From assembly GCF_004770995.1 (NCBI RefSeq), contig NZ_RQHW01000016.1:62001-126000 (forward strand): 64,000 bases of DNA, written 5' to 3'. Shown here one piece after another: positions 26,833-34,669 of this stretch. The notes under the pieces are model-generated. The model saw nothing but the letters and a program-made list of their open reading frames with translations, was not told the origin of the DNA and made no database searches. The stretch's first letter is position 1, and the number at the start of each line of letters is the position of its first letter. The stretch comes from Leptospira idonii. GTDB taxonomy: Bacteria > Spirochaetota > Leptospiria > Leptospirales > Leptospiraceae. Both the position numbers and the translations under genes were made by a program.

Positions 26833-28707
26833 GTGACTTTTTCCTTCTTCAAAAACCTATTAGCAGTCCTTTTTATTCCCCTCCTACTCATCGGAACGGA
26901 TCTGGGATTTCGCCTTCCCATCCTCAGTGAATTGGATTCCAACAAATGGGGAGTATATCTGGTTTCTATAGCCTTTTCTGCTTTGATCTATCTTCTGATT
27001 CTTTTTTCTCTCATCACTTCGAAAGCAAACGACAGAAAGAAACTCAATCTATTTTTGGTAATTCTCTTTTCCCTGTTTTATACACTAACAGTTGTTGGTT
27101 CTTATGGTTACTTTCATTATACGGGAATCATGCCGAACTTTTTCGTATTCTCTTTTATGTTTCAGGAGCCTTACAACAGCTGGACTTTATTTCTAGCAGG
27201 GCTCAATGCGAAGGCGATTTTAGGATTCATATTCCTATTCTCTCTTTGCGTGTATTTCCTCAGACAAGTATCTCTCCTTCAGAAACCAAAGTATCTGGTT
27301 GCAACCGCTTCCGTTGCGGGAAGTTTGATCCTTCTACTTTCTCTTTTCTTTCACAACAACACTAAATTCCAAGACCAGTTGTATGTGGCGGATACAAACA
27401 CAATCGTATTCTTCAATCAAAACCTATACAATGCAGTTACAGGAGATCGTTTGGGTTCTGCAGGTCTTCAGTCCAGAAACGAACCCGGTCTAGCCCCGAT
27501 TCAAAGAAAGGAAAAGCCGAACGTACTTCTTATCGTTTCCGAAAGTTTGAGAAGAAAGAGCATGAATCTTTACGGATATCAGAAAGATACTACTCCCTTT
27601 CTCAGCAGCTGGGTAAAAAAACCGAAGGATGGAAAAGTCACCGTTTTCGAAAATGCATTCTCTAACGCAAGTTCCACTCTCATTTCCGTGCCAAGCATTC
27701 TATCCGGAATCTCTCCCGATCAAAACATTGCGATGACCCATAATTTCCCACTCTTCTGGGAATACGGAAAAACCTTGGGACATTCCACTTTCTTTATTTC
27801 CAGTCACAGCTTCCGTTGGAACAACTTCGACGGTTTCTTTAAAAATTCAGGAATCGATTACCTCTGGAACAAAGAAACCAGCGGAAATCCTACCTTTAAC
27901 GACATAGGGATCGACGACCGTTTTACCGTATCCGAATTCAAAAAACACGTTTTGAAACTCAAAGAAGAAGGTTCTTCCTTTGCGGGAGTGCTTCATTTCA
28001 ATACGAACCACTTTCCTTATTTCATCCCGGAAGGTTCCGAACATTTCCCCGTAGGACAAGATCTGAATGCTCCGTATGACAATTCCGTTCGTCATCTGGA
28101 TGCACTCATGAAAGATGTGATTCTTTTTTTGGAAAATGAGCGACTGACTGGTCATACAATTATTTTGTTCACATCCGATCACGGAGAAATGATCTTCGAA
28201 CACGGGTATATAGGACATATAGAAAGTAACCATATAGAAACTGTTTCCATTCCTATGATGGTATATCTTCCAAAAGAATATCAATCCTGGACGAACCATC
28301 TGAACCAAAACAAATCCAAGAATGTGGCCAATATAGACCTCATCCCCACGATCACGGATCTAATGGGAATCAGCAAAGAACCGGAAATCGCAAACTACTT
28401 AAACAGACTCCCCGGAACTTCCCTTCTAACACCTGTTCAAGAAGACAGAACCATCTTCATTGCGAATAATAACGAGACATCTCTCTACAGAGTGGGGCTC
28501 AGTTTTATCAAAAGTGATCTGCACTATATACTGAGATTGAACTCTGTGCCGACCAAAGAAGAATTGTTCCGTTTCCGAAATGATCCGGAAGAAAAAACAA
28601 ATCTATGGGAAGGTTTAGCGGACGACGAGAAGAAACAAATCAGAGGTCTTTTGCAGGATTGTATCCTTTGCAGAGACCTCTATTCTTCGGCGAATATCTA
28701 TTTATAG
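26833..28707 (+). CDS. EptA/LtaS-like sulfatase-fold membrane transferase
   Basis: This 624-aa protein starts at GTG (AGAGG nine bases upstream). Five N-terminal transmembrane helices (about 1-185) precede a periplasmic alkaline-phosphatase/sulfatase domain: NVLLIVSESLRRKSMNLYGY (metal-binding Glu), FSNASSTLISVPSILSG with the candidate nucleophile Thr, and LFTSDHGEMIFEHGYIGHI (Asp-His metal ligands). The NLYGY...TTPFL spacing is closer to phosphoethanolamine transferases such as EptA than to LtaS. The likely reaction is moving phosphoethanolamine or phosphoglycerol from phospholipid to lipid A or another envelope glycan. The 3' end overlaps the opposing sulfatase-fold gene by ten bases. Confidence 0.85.
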   Translation: MTFSFFKNLLAVLFIPLLLIGTDLGFRLPILSELDSNKWGVYLVSIAFSALIYLLILFSLITSKANDRKKLNLFLVILFSLFYTLTVVGSYGYFHYTGIMPNFFVFSFMFQEPYNSWTLFLAGLNAKAILGFIFLFSLCVYFLRQVSLLQKPKYLVATASVAGSLILLLSLFFHNNTKFQDQLYVADTNTIVFFNQNLYNAVTGDRLGSAGLQSRNEPGLAPIQRKEKPNVLLIVSESLRRKSMNLYGYQKDTTPFLSSWVKKPKDGKVTVFENAFSNASSTLISVPSILSGISPDQNIAMTHNFPLFWEYGKTLGHSTFFISSHSFRWNNFDGFFKNSGIDYLWNKETSGNPTFNDIGIDDRFTVSEFKKHVLKLKEEGSSFAGVLHFNTNHFPYFIPEGSEHFPVGQDLNAPYDNSVRHLDALMKDVILFLENERLTGHTIILFTSDHGEMIFEHGYIGHIESNHIETVSIPMMVYLPKEYQSWTNHLNQNKSKNVANIDLIPTITDLMGISKEPEIANYLNRLPGTSLLTPVQEDRTIFIANNNETSLYRVGLSFIKSDLHYILRLNSVPTKEELFRFRNDPEEKTNLWEGLADDEKKQIRGLLQDCILCRDLYSSANIYL

Positions 28708-30713
28708 TTTCCTGTTTCGAATTCGGATTCTTTAGGAAACACCATATTGCGGTTCAAAAGATCATAACTCATATTGAGAAACGCTCTGGCCTTTAGGCCG
28801 GGGATCTCACAAGGGTTATGGTTCCCTTCGCAGATATTTTTTTTCTCTCTGGGAGGAAGAGTGCTATAAGCAAAGTCTTCTTTCCCGTCAAAAAAACGCG
28901 CATAAAAAGTATCCCCTTCCAGCCAGCCGAAAAGATTTCCATAAGCATAGTAGGCAGAGTTGGTTCTTTTTTTTGCGAAAAGATCCCTTCCCATTGCGGA
29001 GAAAAAAGCCTGTTTTCCCACCAAACCTAAAATTGTAGGAATCACATCCAACTGGGAAGCTATTTGAGAATCGATCCCGGGGGTCACTCTTCCCGGAGAA
29101 TAAACAAGGAAGGGAATTCTTCTGTCTTGGTAATAATCCAAATATCTATGATGAGTGTGATCTGCTACGAATACGAAAATCGTATTCTTGAAGTATTTGG
29201 ATTTTTCCGCTTTCTCCATAAACTGATTCACAGCCCAATCCGCATAATGATACACATTTAAAAAATCTGCGTCTCTGATTTCTTTTCCGAAAATATTCAA
29301 TTCATCTTTAGGAGAACGATAAGGATAGTGAGTCGTAAGAGTGAGTGCCACTCCGAAAAACGGTTTTGTAGCAGAGGAAGCTCTTTCATGTAATTGTTCT
29401 AATACGTCGGCATCATCGTATCCCCAGCTTCCCAAACCGTATCTGCCTAGTTTCGTAATTTCTTTTTCTCCCACTGCGGTCTGAAAACCGAAATGAGGAG
29501 CCAAAGTGTTTTTATTGTCGAAACTCAAATCCCCTCCGGTCACAAAATAAGTTTCATAACCCATTTTGGAAAAAAGAGTCCCTATTCCCGAAAAATTCCC
29601 CAGAACTTGATGCGTACGAACAACTGTTAACCCAGGGCGATCCGGAACTCCCGTCAGAATGGACATCATCCCGTTAGTGGTCCTTCCTCCCGAAGCCATA
29701 AAGTGATCGAAAAAACGCCCCTTCTTCAACAGTCGATTGAAATAAGGAGCCACTTCTTTTCCATCCACCAAACCGTTGGAGATAGGAGAAATAAACTCAC
29801 CCGTCCAATTTTCCAAAAGAATCAAAATGACATTCGGAGGAGTTCCTTGGTTGGTTTCTTTCTGTTCCCTAAGAAGCGGATATTTTTCGCTTACGAATTC
29901 CGCTCCTTCGTAAGAGATTTCGTCCCTTACGATCTCAACGTATTGTTTGGGATCCATCTTCAAAAAATTGGGAATGGATTGGCTTTTCACATCCATGATG
30001 GAAGTGAAAACTCCGTTCAATGCGAGATTATTCACAAAATTATTTCCGGACACGATCGCATTCGTAGCACGGATGGGAGATTCCTGCAAACCGCCTCTCA
30101 CTCCCAAAACCGCCAAAACAAGAACCGCAAAACAAGTGATTGATTCGGAAGAGATCGATTTAGGTTCGTAATGAAAAGGATTGTATTTGAGAAAGAGCCA
30201 AGTGCTGAGAGGCAAAAATACGATTAAAAATAGAATTGTTCCGATCGATAAGGAAGCGTTTTGTTCGAATGCGGATTTCAAAAGAACTCCCAAATCTTTT
30301 CCTAAAAACACAAACCCTTCGTAACCGATATGTTTGTTCGCATTTTCGAAATAGATGATGTCCGCTACAAGATGGGAGATCATCCAAAGACTCAGGAGGA
30401 TGGGAACATACCCCCAAATAAAACGATAGGTTTTGTAACGATTGAGAAAAGGGAGAGACGCCAAAACGGCAAACAGTCCCAAAAGCATGGAGATTGTAGA
30501 GATATCGAATCTAAGCCCTAGAACCAGAGCACTTAAGATTTCATAAACATTCACACCTTCCAAACGGTAAGAATACACGTACAAAAAGGCGAACCGATAG
30601 AGAGTAAGGATCACCAAATAATAAGCTGCGAGGAACAAAATCATCTTCAAGTGAGAAGGGATTTTTTTGAGAATGAGAGGGAAAAAACCGAAAAACTTGC
30701 CTAACTGAGCCAT
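28698..30713 (-). CDS. LTA-synthase-family sulfatase-fold membrane protein
   Basis: This 671-aa protein has five N-terminal transmembrane helices (about 15-190) and a large periplasmic sulfatase domain. NVILILLENWTGEF (metal Glu), ASGGRTTNGMMSILTGVP (nucleophile Thr in the LtaS-like context) and FVFVADHTHHRYLDYY (Asp-His) are present. LtaS relatives in Gram-negative bacteria transfer phosphoglycerol or phosphoethanolamine to surface glycans rather than making teichoic acid. It is paralogous in layout to the convergent neighbour but differs in motif detail, so it probably has a different acceptor. Confidence 0.88.
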   Translation of the reverse strand: MAQLGKFFGFFPLILKKIPSHLKMILFLAAYYLVILTLYRFAFLYVYSYRLEGVNVYEILSALVLGLRFDISTISMLLGLFAVLASLPFLNRYKTYRFIWGYVPILLSLWMISHLVADIIYFENANKHIGYEGFVFLGKDLGVLLKSAFEQNASLSIGTILFLIVFLPLSTWLFLKYNPFHYEPKSISSESITCFAVLVLAVLGVRGGLQESPIRATNAIVSGNNFVNNLALNGVFTSIMDVKSQSIPNFLKMDPKQYVEIVRDEISYEGAEFVSEKYPLLREQKETNQGTPPNVILILLENWTGEFISPISNGLVDGKEVAPYFNRLLKKGRFFDHFMASGGRTTNGMMSILTGVPDRPGLTVVRTHQVLGNFSGIGTLFSKMGYETYFVTGGDLSFDNKNTLAPHFGFQTAVGEKEITKLGRYGLGSWGYDDADVLEQLHERASSATKPFFGVALTLTTHYPYRSPKDELNIFGKEIRDADFLNVYHYADWAVNQFMEKAEKSKYFKNTIFVFVADHTHHRYLDYYQDRRIPFLVYSPGRVTPGIDSQIASQLDVIPTILGLVGKQAFFSAMGRDLFAKKRTNSAYYAYGNLFGWLEGDTFYARFFDGKEDFAYSTLPPREKKNICEGNHNPCEIPGLKARAFLNMSYDLLNRNMVFPKESEFETGNYK

Positions 30714-30841
30714 CTGTTCGTACTGATTTCTAAATTGTTCTTACTGAATGCCGAGTCAAGATTTTAAAGAGATACATAGAGAAGGAAAACCAAGCCATGC
30801 CGGCTCAGATCCCTTTCTCATTTCAGAACCCGGGAAGAAAA

Positions 30842-32266
30842 CTAACTTGCGCTAATTTTCCCTGTAGGGACATTTTCGGAAATCACATGTCCGTCTTCTA
30901 AAATCATACGGATGAGTTTAGTCATTTCTACGGAATATTCCACATCCAAATGTTTGGTCACCCCTTCACAAAATCCGTTGATAATGAGTAGCTTCGCATC
31001 GTCTTCTCCCAATCCTCTGGATTGAAGATAGAACAATTGATCCTCATCGATTTTGGAAACAGTAGCCTCATAATTGAGTGTCCCTTCTTCTCCGGAAACA
31101 TCATTATAAGGATAGGCGTGGGACTGCGAACGACTGTCCATCATCAAACCGTCGCATTTGATATGACTGTAAGAACCTTTGCTGGAAGGTTCGAATTTCA
31201 CCAAACCTCTGTAAGAGTTTACTCCGCCATCGAGAGCAACCCCTTTGGCGAGAATATTGGACCTTGTGTTTTTTCCCACATGGATGATTCTGGCGCCTGT
31301 ATCCTGTATCTGACCTCCTCCCGCAAACGCAAGAGAAAGAACGTCTCCCGTAGAATGATCTCCCTGCAGGATGATCCCTGGATATTTGATCGTGTTGGCA
31401 CCTATATTGCAATCGGTCCAAGTGATGTGGGCCGCTTCATGGCAAATCCCTCTCTTCACGGTCCAATTGTACATATTCTTTTTCCAATTTTGGATGGTGG
31501 TGTAGAAGATCTTCGCATTTTTTTTAGCGACTAACTCTACAACGGCGGTATGAAAATTAGTTCCTTTGTCCTGAACGGAAGTGCAGCCTTCGCTGTATTC
31601 CAGATGAGAATCTTCATCTGCAATGAGAAGAGTCCTTTCGTATTGTCCTGAACTTGCCGCAGTCACTTTGAAGTAAGCCTGCAAAGGCATAGGAGTCTTC
31701 ACTCCCTTGGGGATGTATGCGAAGGAACCACCGCTGAACACGCATGAGTTGAGTGCGGAGAATTTATTGTCTCCGATAGTCACAACTGTTCCCAAATATT
31801 CGCGAACTAATTCCGGATATTCTTTGATGGCAGTGTCAATGTCGCAGAAGATGATTCCTAAATCGGTGAGTTCTTTTTTTACATTGGCGTAGATGGTTTC
31901 GGAATCGTTCATCGTTTCGATCCCCGCCAAATATTTTCTTTCGTGTTCCGGGATTCCCAGTTTTTCGAAACTTCTTAAAATTTCAGGATCGACCTCATCC
32001 CAGGATTTTTTCTTTTTTTGGTTGGTTCCTACGTAATGAACATAGTCGTCGATATTGATTCGGAACTGAGGAATGAACCCCCAATTCGGCATGGGCTTCT
32101 CTTCATAGACAGAGAAAGCTTTGAGACGAAATTCAGTCAGCCAAGACGGTTCATTTTTGATATGAGAAATGGATTCCACAACCTTACGACTGAGCCCTTT
32201 CGGGAATCCGTCTGCCTTGTAGAATCGGTTTTCTTCTTGGTCTAATTTGTCTGAGGAGGTCATCAT
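30842..32266 (-). CDS. sufB: Fe-S cluster scaffold SufB
   Basis: This is a 474-aa SufB of normal length. Recognisable segments are [14 protein letters not shown] text ([20 protein letters not shown]), [20 protein letters not shown] and the C-terminal [20 protein letters not shown] with the conserved Cys. SufB receives sulfur and assembles a [4Fe-4S] cluster with SufC and SufD. Neither sufC, sufD nor sufS is adjacent, so the gene stands alone here. Two ATG codons in tandem (32266, 32263) are possible starts and no strong Shine-Dalgarno is seen. It lies downstream of the peroxiredoxin terminator. Confidence 0.95.
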   Translation of the reverse strand: MMTSSDKLDQEENRFYKADGFPKGLSRKVVESISHIKNEPSWLTEFRLKAFSVYEEKPMPNWGFIPQFRINIDDYVHYVGTNQKKKKSWDEVDPEILRSFEKLGIPEHERKYLAGIETMNDSETIYANVKKELTDLGIIFCDIDTAIKEYPELVREYLGTVVTIGDNKFSALNSCVFSGGSFAYIPKGVKTPMPLQAYFKVTAASSGQYERTLLIADEDSHLEYSEGCTSVQDKGTNFHTAVVELVAKKNAKIFYTTIQNWKKNMYNWTVKRGICHEAAHITWTDCNIGANTIKYPGIILQGDHSTGDVLSLAFAGGGQIQDTGARIIHVGKNTRSNILAKGVALDGGVNSYRGLVKFEPSSKGSYSHIKCDGLMMDSRSQSHAYPYNDVSGEEGTLNYEATVSKIDEDQLFYLQSRGLGEDDAKLLIINGFCEGVTKHLDVEYSVEMTKLIRMILEDGHVISENVPTGKISAS

Positions 32267-32313
32267 ATATTTTTGTATCGGTGTAAAGATTAGACGGGAG
32301 AGAGAATCCGAAA

Positions 32314-32347
32314 TTCCCCAAACTCTTTCATTCCGGAGTTCGGGGAA
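32314..32347 (-). terminator. hairpin terminator after the peroxiredoxin gene
   Basis: A 12-base stem, 32314-32325 with 32336-32347 (one G-T wobble), encloses a ten-base loop about 15 bases after the peroxiredoxin stop; three Ts follow on the minus strand. Confidence 0.6.
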
Positions 32348-32361
32348 ACGGCCGGATCAGA

Positions 32362-32955
32362 TTAATTTACAGAAGCAAAGTAAGCTTTCGAACCGGTAGG
32401 ATCCGCTTTCATGGTCTTTTTACCTTCATCCCAGTTGGCAGGGCAAACTTCACCATGTTTTTCTACGAATTGGAACGCTTTGATCAAACGAAGAGCTTCG
32501 TCGATGTTTCTTCCCACGGGAAGATCATTAACAGTCGCTTGGCGAATGATTCCGTTCGGATCGATGATGAAAGTTCCTCTGAGAGCCACTCCCGCATCCG
32601 GACCGGACTCGATGAGAACTCCGAAAGATTTTGCGATTTCTTTGGTTTTATCTGCGATGAGAGGATAGTTGATCGCTCCGATTCCGCCTTCTTTTTTAGG
32701 AGTTTTTTTCCAAGCCAAGTGAGAGAACTCACTGTCGATGGAAACGCCCAAAACTTCCGCGCCGATTTTTTTGAAGTCTTCCAATTTAGCATCGTACTCG
32801 ATGATTTCCGTAGGGCATACGAAAGTGAAGTCGAGCGGATAGAAAAACAATACGACCCATTTTCCTTTGTAATCGGATAATTTAATTTCTTTGAAAGTTT
32901 CCCCGATGACGGCAGTTGCCTTAAAATCAGGTGCATGTGAGGTTACTTGTGGCAT
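32362..32955 (-). CDS. typical 2-Cys peroxiredoxin (AhpC/Prx1 type)
   Basis: This is a 197-aa cytoplasmic protein. The peroxidatic Cys is in [14 protein letters not shown] and the resolving Cys near the C-terminus in [11 protein letters not shown], the Prx1/AhpC arrangement. It reduces hydrogen peroxide and organic hydroperoxides, recycled by thioredoxin or an AhpF-type reductase, neither of which is adjacent. The Shine-Dalgarno is strong (AAGGAG before ATATATG). The position between ABC-F and sufB may reflect oxidative-stress co-regulation with Fe-S assembly, but a terminator separates it from sufB. Confidence 0.96.
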   Translation of the reverse strand: MPQVTSHAPDFKATAVIGETFKEIKLSDYKGKWVVLFFYPLDFTFVCPTEIIEYDAKLEDFKKIGAEVLGVSIDSEFSHLAWKKTPKKEGGIGAINYPLIADKTKEIAKSFGVLIESGPDAGVALRGTFIIDPNGIIRQATVNDLPVGRNIDEALRLIKAFQFVEKHGEVCPANWDEGKKTMKADPTGSKAYFASVN

Positions 32956-32989
32956 ATATCACTCCTTAGAATTATTCTAAATGAACTAA

Positions 32990-34498
32990 TTAGATTTTGT
33001 CTAGATATTTTTGGGTGAGAAAAAAGTTTTCCAAGCCCCACTCTTCCTGTGCTAACGATTCCCAAAACCTTCTGTCGTGACTGACCAAAACCAAAGCGGA
33101 AGGCAAAACTGCCAAAGAAGATTCCAAGGCTTCCAAAGATTTGATGTCCAAATGATTCGTAGGTTCATCTAACAAAAGAATTTCGGGCTGAGACTCCAGA
33201 TGAACGGATAAAAAAAGTTTTTTCCATTCTCCCGGACTAAAACTTTCCGATTCGGAAAAACGTTTCGGATCGCTGCCCAAACGATGGATCCCTGAAAGTA
33301 TCTTCGCCTTCTTATCGGGAGAGAAATTACGAAACTCTTGTTGCATACTCTCCAAATCTTCCTTAGAAAATTCCTGAGGAAGATACAGATAAGGAATTCC
33401 TTTTCTTTCCATCTCCTTCACTAAAAATCCCATCAAAGTGGATTTGCCGGATCCGTTTTTTCCTGTGATCGCGATCCTGGAACCGGGAAGAATCGAAAGA
33501 TGAGATTCCGATCGCAAAGTTAAAAAGCCGAAATTCATTTTCTCTTCTTCCCATAAAAACAAATTCGATCTTCTGGAAACGTTTGTTCGCCAAACAATAC
33601 CAAGGTTTTCTTTCTCGGGAAGTTTTGAAAAAATTTCTTTCTCCTTCCGTTCCGAATGTTCTTTTCTGGCATCCAATTGATTTTTCAATCTGCCTGCCTG
33701 CCCGTCTTTTCCTGTCACTCTTGCCAGATTTTTGCGGTATCTTCCATCGTGATCGTGAGGATCCAAACCTTTTTTGGATCTATGTTTATGGGAAAGGTTT
33801 GCCTCCTCTCTTCTACGGCTGATCTCCGCTTCCAGTCTTTTTCTTTCTTTACGAATCTCTTCCCAATCCTTTACCCTTTCTTCTCTTTCCCTTTCCATTT
33901 CGGATCTTCCTTGGGAAAAATTTCCCGGCCTTTGGGAATAAAAATTCTTCTCCAAAAACACGCAGGAAGAGACAACCTCATCTAACAGATATCTGTCGTG
34001 ACTGATCAGAATCCCAACTCCCTGATAAAATCGAATCGCATTCAAAATCAGGCGAATGCTCTCTTCATCCAAATGGTTCGTAGGTTCGTCTAGGATCAGA
34101 ACTTCCGAATCTTCCGAGAGAGCCATAGAGAGAAGAATCCTTCTTCTTTCTCCGAAGCTCAAATGATGATAATCTTCCGGCTGCCGGATTTTAATTTTCA
34201 GAAGGTTCTTCCACTTCCCCGTTTCCTTGGAATCGTCGTAGATGAAATTTTCCAGGTCTTCTTCGGAAACGGAAGTGTCTTGAGACACATAACGGACATT
34301 CGTATTTCCTTGGATGATTCCCGAAGAAGGAAAGATCTCGCCTGAGATGATTTTAGCGAGTGTGGACTTACCGCTTCCGTTTTTACCTACGATTCCTGTC
34401 CAACCGGACGCAAAATGCAGATTTAGATCTTCGAATAAAGATTCCGAAGAAGACTCGTAAATAAAATTTAAACTTTGAATGGATATATGATCGGACAT
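32990..34498 (-). CDS. ABC-F family ATPase (ribosome-acting; possible antibiotic-protection type)
   Basis: This 502-aa protein starts at the ATG at 34498, five bases after a perfect AGGAGG. Two ABC ATPase domains: Walker A VGKNGSGKSTLA, signature HLSFGERRR, Walker B VLILDEPTNHLD; then TGKNGSGKSTL, a weaker signature SFSPGEWKK, and EILLLDEPTNHLD. A long charged linker (about 205-300) contains DPHDHDGRYRKNLARVTGKD, the P-site-tRNA-interacting region. There are no transmembrane segments, so it is not a transporter. ABC-F proteins act at the ribosomal E site; some dislodge macrolides, lincosamides or streptogramins. The leader upstream, with an MRLR peptide and hairpin, favours an antibiotic-protection role, but subfamily cannot be settled by eye. 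Confidence 0.9.
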   Translation of the reverse strand: MSDHISIQSLNFIYESSSESLFEDLNLHFASGWTGIVGKNGSGKSTLAKIISGEIFPSSGIIQGNTNVRYVSQDTSVSEEDLENFIYDDSKETGKWKNLLKIKIRQPEDYHHLSFGERRRILLSMALSEDSEVLILDEPTNHLDEESIRLILNAIRFYQGVGILISHDRYLLDEVVSSCVFLEKNFYSQRPGNFSQGRSEMEREREERVKDWEEIRKERKRLEAEISRRREEANLSHKHRSKKGLDPHDHDGRYRKNLARVTGKDGQAGRLKNQLDARKEHSERKEKEIFSKLPEKENLGIVWRTNVSRRSNLFLWEEEKMNFGFLTLRSESHLSILPGSRIAITGKNGSGKSTLMGFLVKEMERKGIPYLYLPQEFSKEDLESMQQEFRNFSPDKKAKILSGIHRLGSDPKRFSESESFSPGEWKKLFLSVHLESQPEILLLDEPTNHLDIKSLEALESSLAVLPSALVLVSHDRRFWESLAQEEWGLENFFLTQKYLDKI

Positions 34499-34524
34499 AG
34501 ACGCCTCCTGAATTTCGAAAAGGA

Positions 34525-34596
34525 AATAGGTAAGCAAGTCTCGTCCTAAAGAAAGGAGTGAGAGCAGTTAAGAATTTTGGATTTTGCTTACCTATT
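34525..34596 (-). promoter_or_regulatory. 13-bp perfect inverted repeat in the ABC-F mRNA leader (putative attenuator)
   Basis: Read 5'-3' on the minus strand, AATAGGTAAGCAA (34596-34584) and TTGCTTACCTATT (34537-34525) are perfectly complementary across a 46-base loop. The left arm starts inside the last codons of the seven-codon leader ORF, including its stop. The right arm ends 15 bases before the AGGAGG of the ABC-F gene. A CTCCT in the loop (34558-34554) is complementary to that Shine-Dalgarno. The layout matches translation- or transcription-attenuation leaders of antibiotic-responsive genes. Confidence 0.6.
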
Positions 34597-34615
34597 GGTG
34601 GCGCCGCAATCTCAT
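34592..34615 (-). CDS. leader peptide MRLRRHQ upstream of the ABC-F gene
   Basis: A seven-codon ORF (ATG at 34615, stop TAG at 34592-34594) is preceded by AAGAGG (34631-34626), ten bases before the ATG. The peptide begins MRLR; Arg-Leu-Arg is the known macrolide-dependent arrest motif of the ErmD leader, where MRLR alone suffices. The stop codon lies in the left arm of the inverted repeat. It is too short to be judged by coding statistics; support comes from the ribosome-binding site, the motif and the position. Confidence 0.6.
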   Translation of the reverse strand: MRLRRHQ

Positions 34616-34669
34616 CGGATGAATACCTCTTAGAATGAATGATGTTATACGAAAGGATTTTGTCAAGGA

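Noticed and set aside
28698..30713. Lipoteichoic acid synthesis
   Set aside because: All other envelope genes indicate a Gram-negative spirochaete; LtaS-like proteins in such bacteria have other acceptors.
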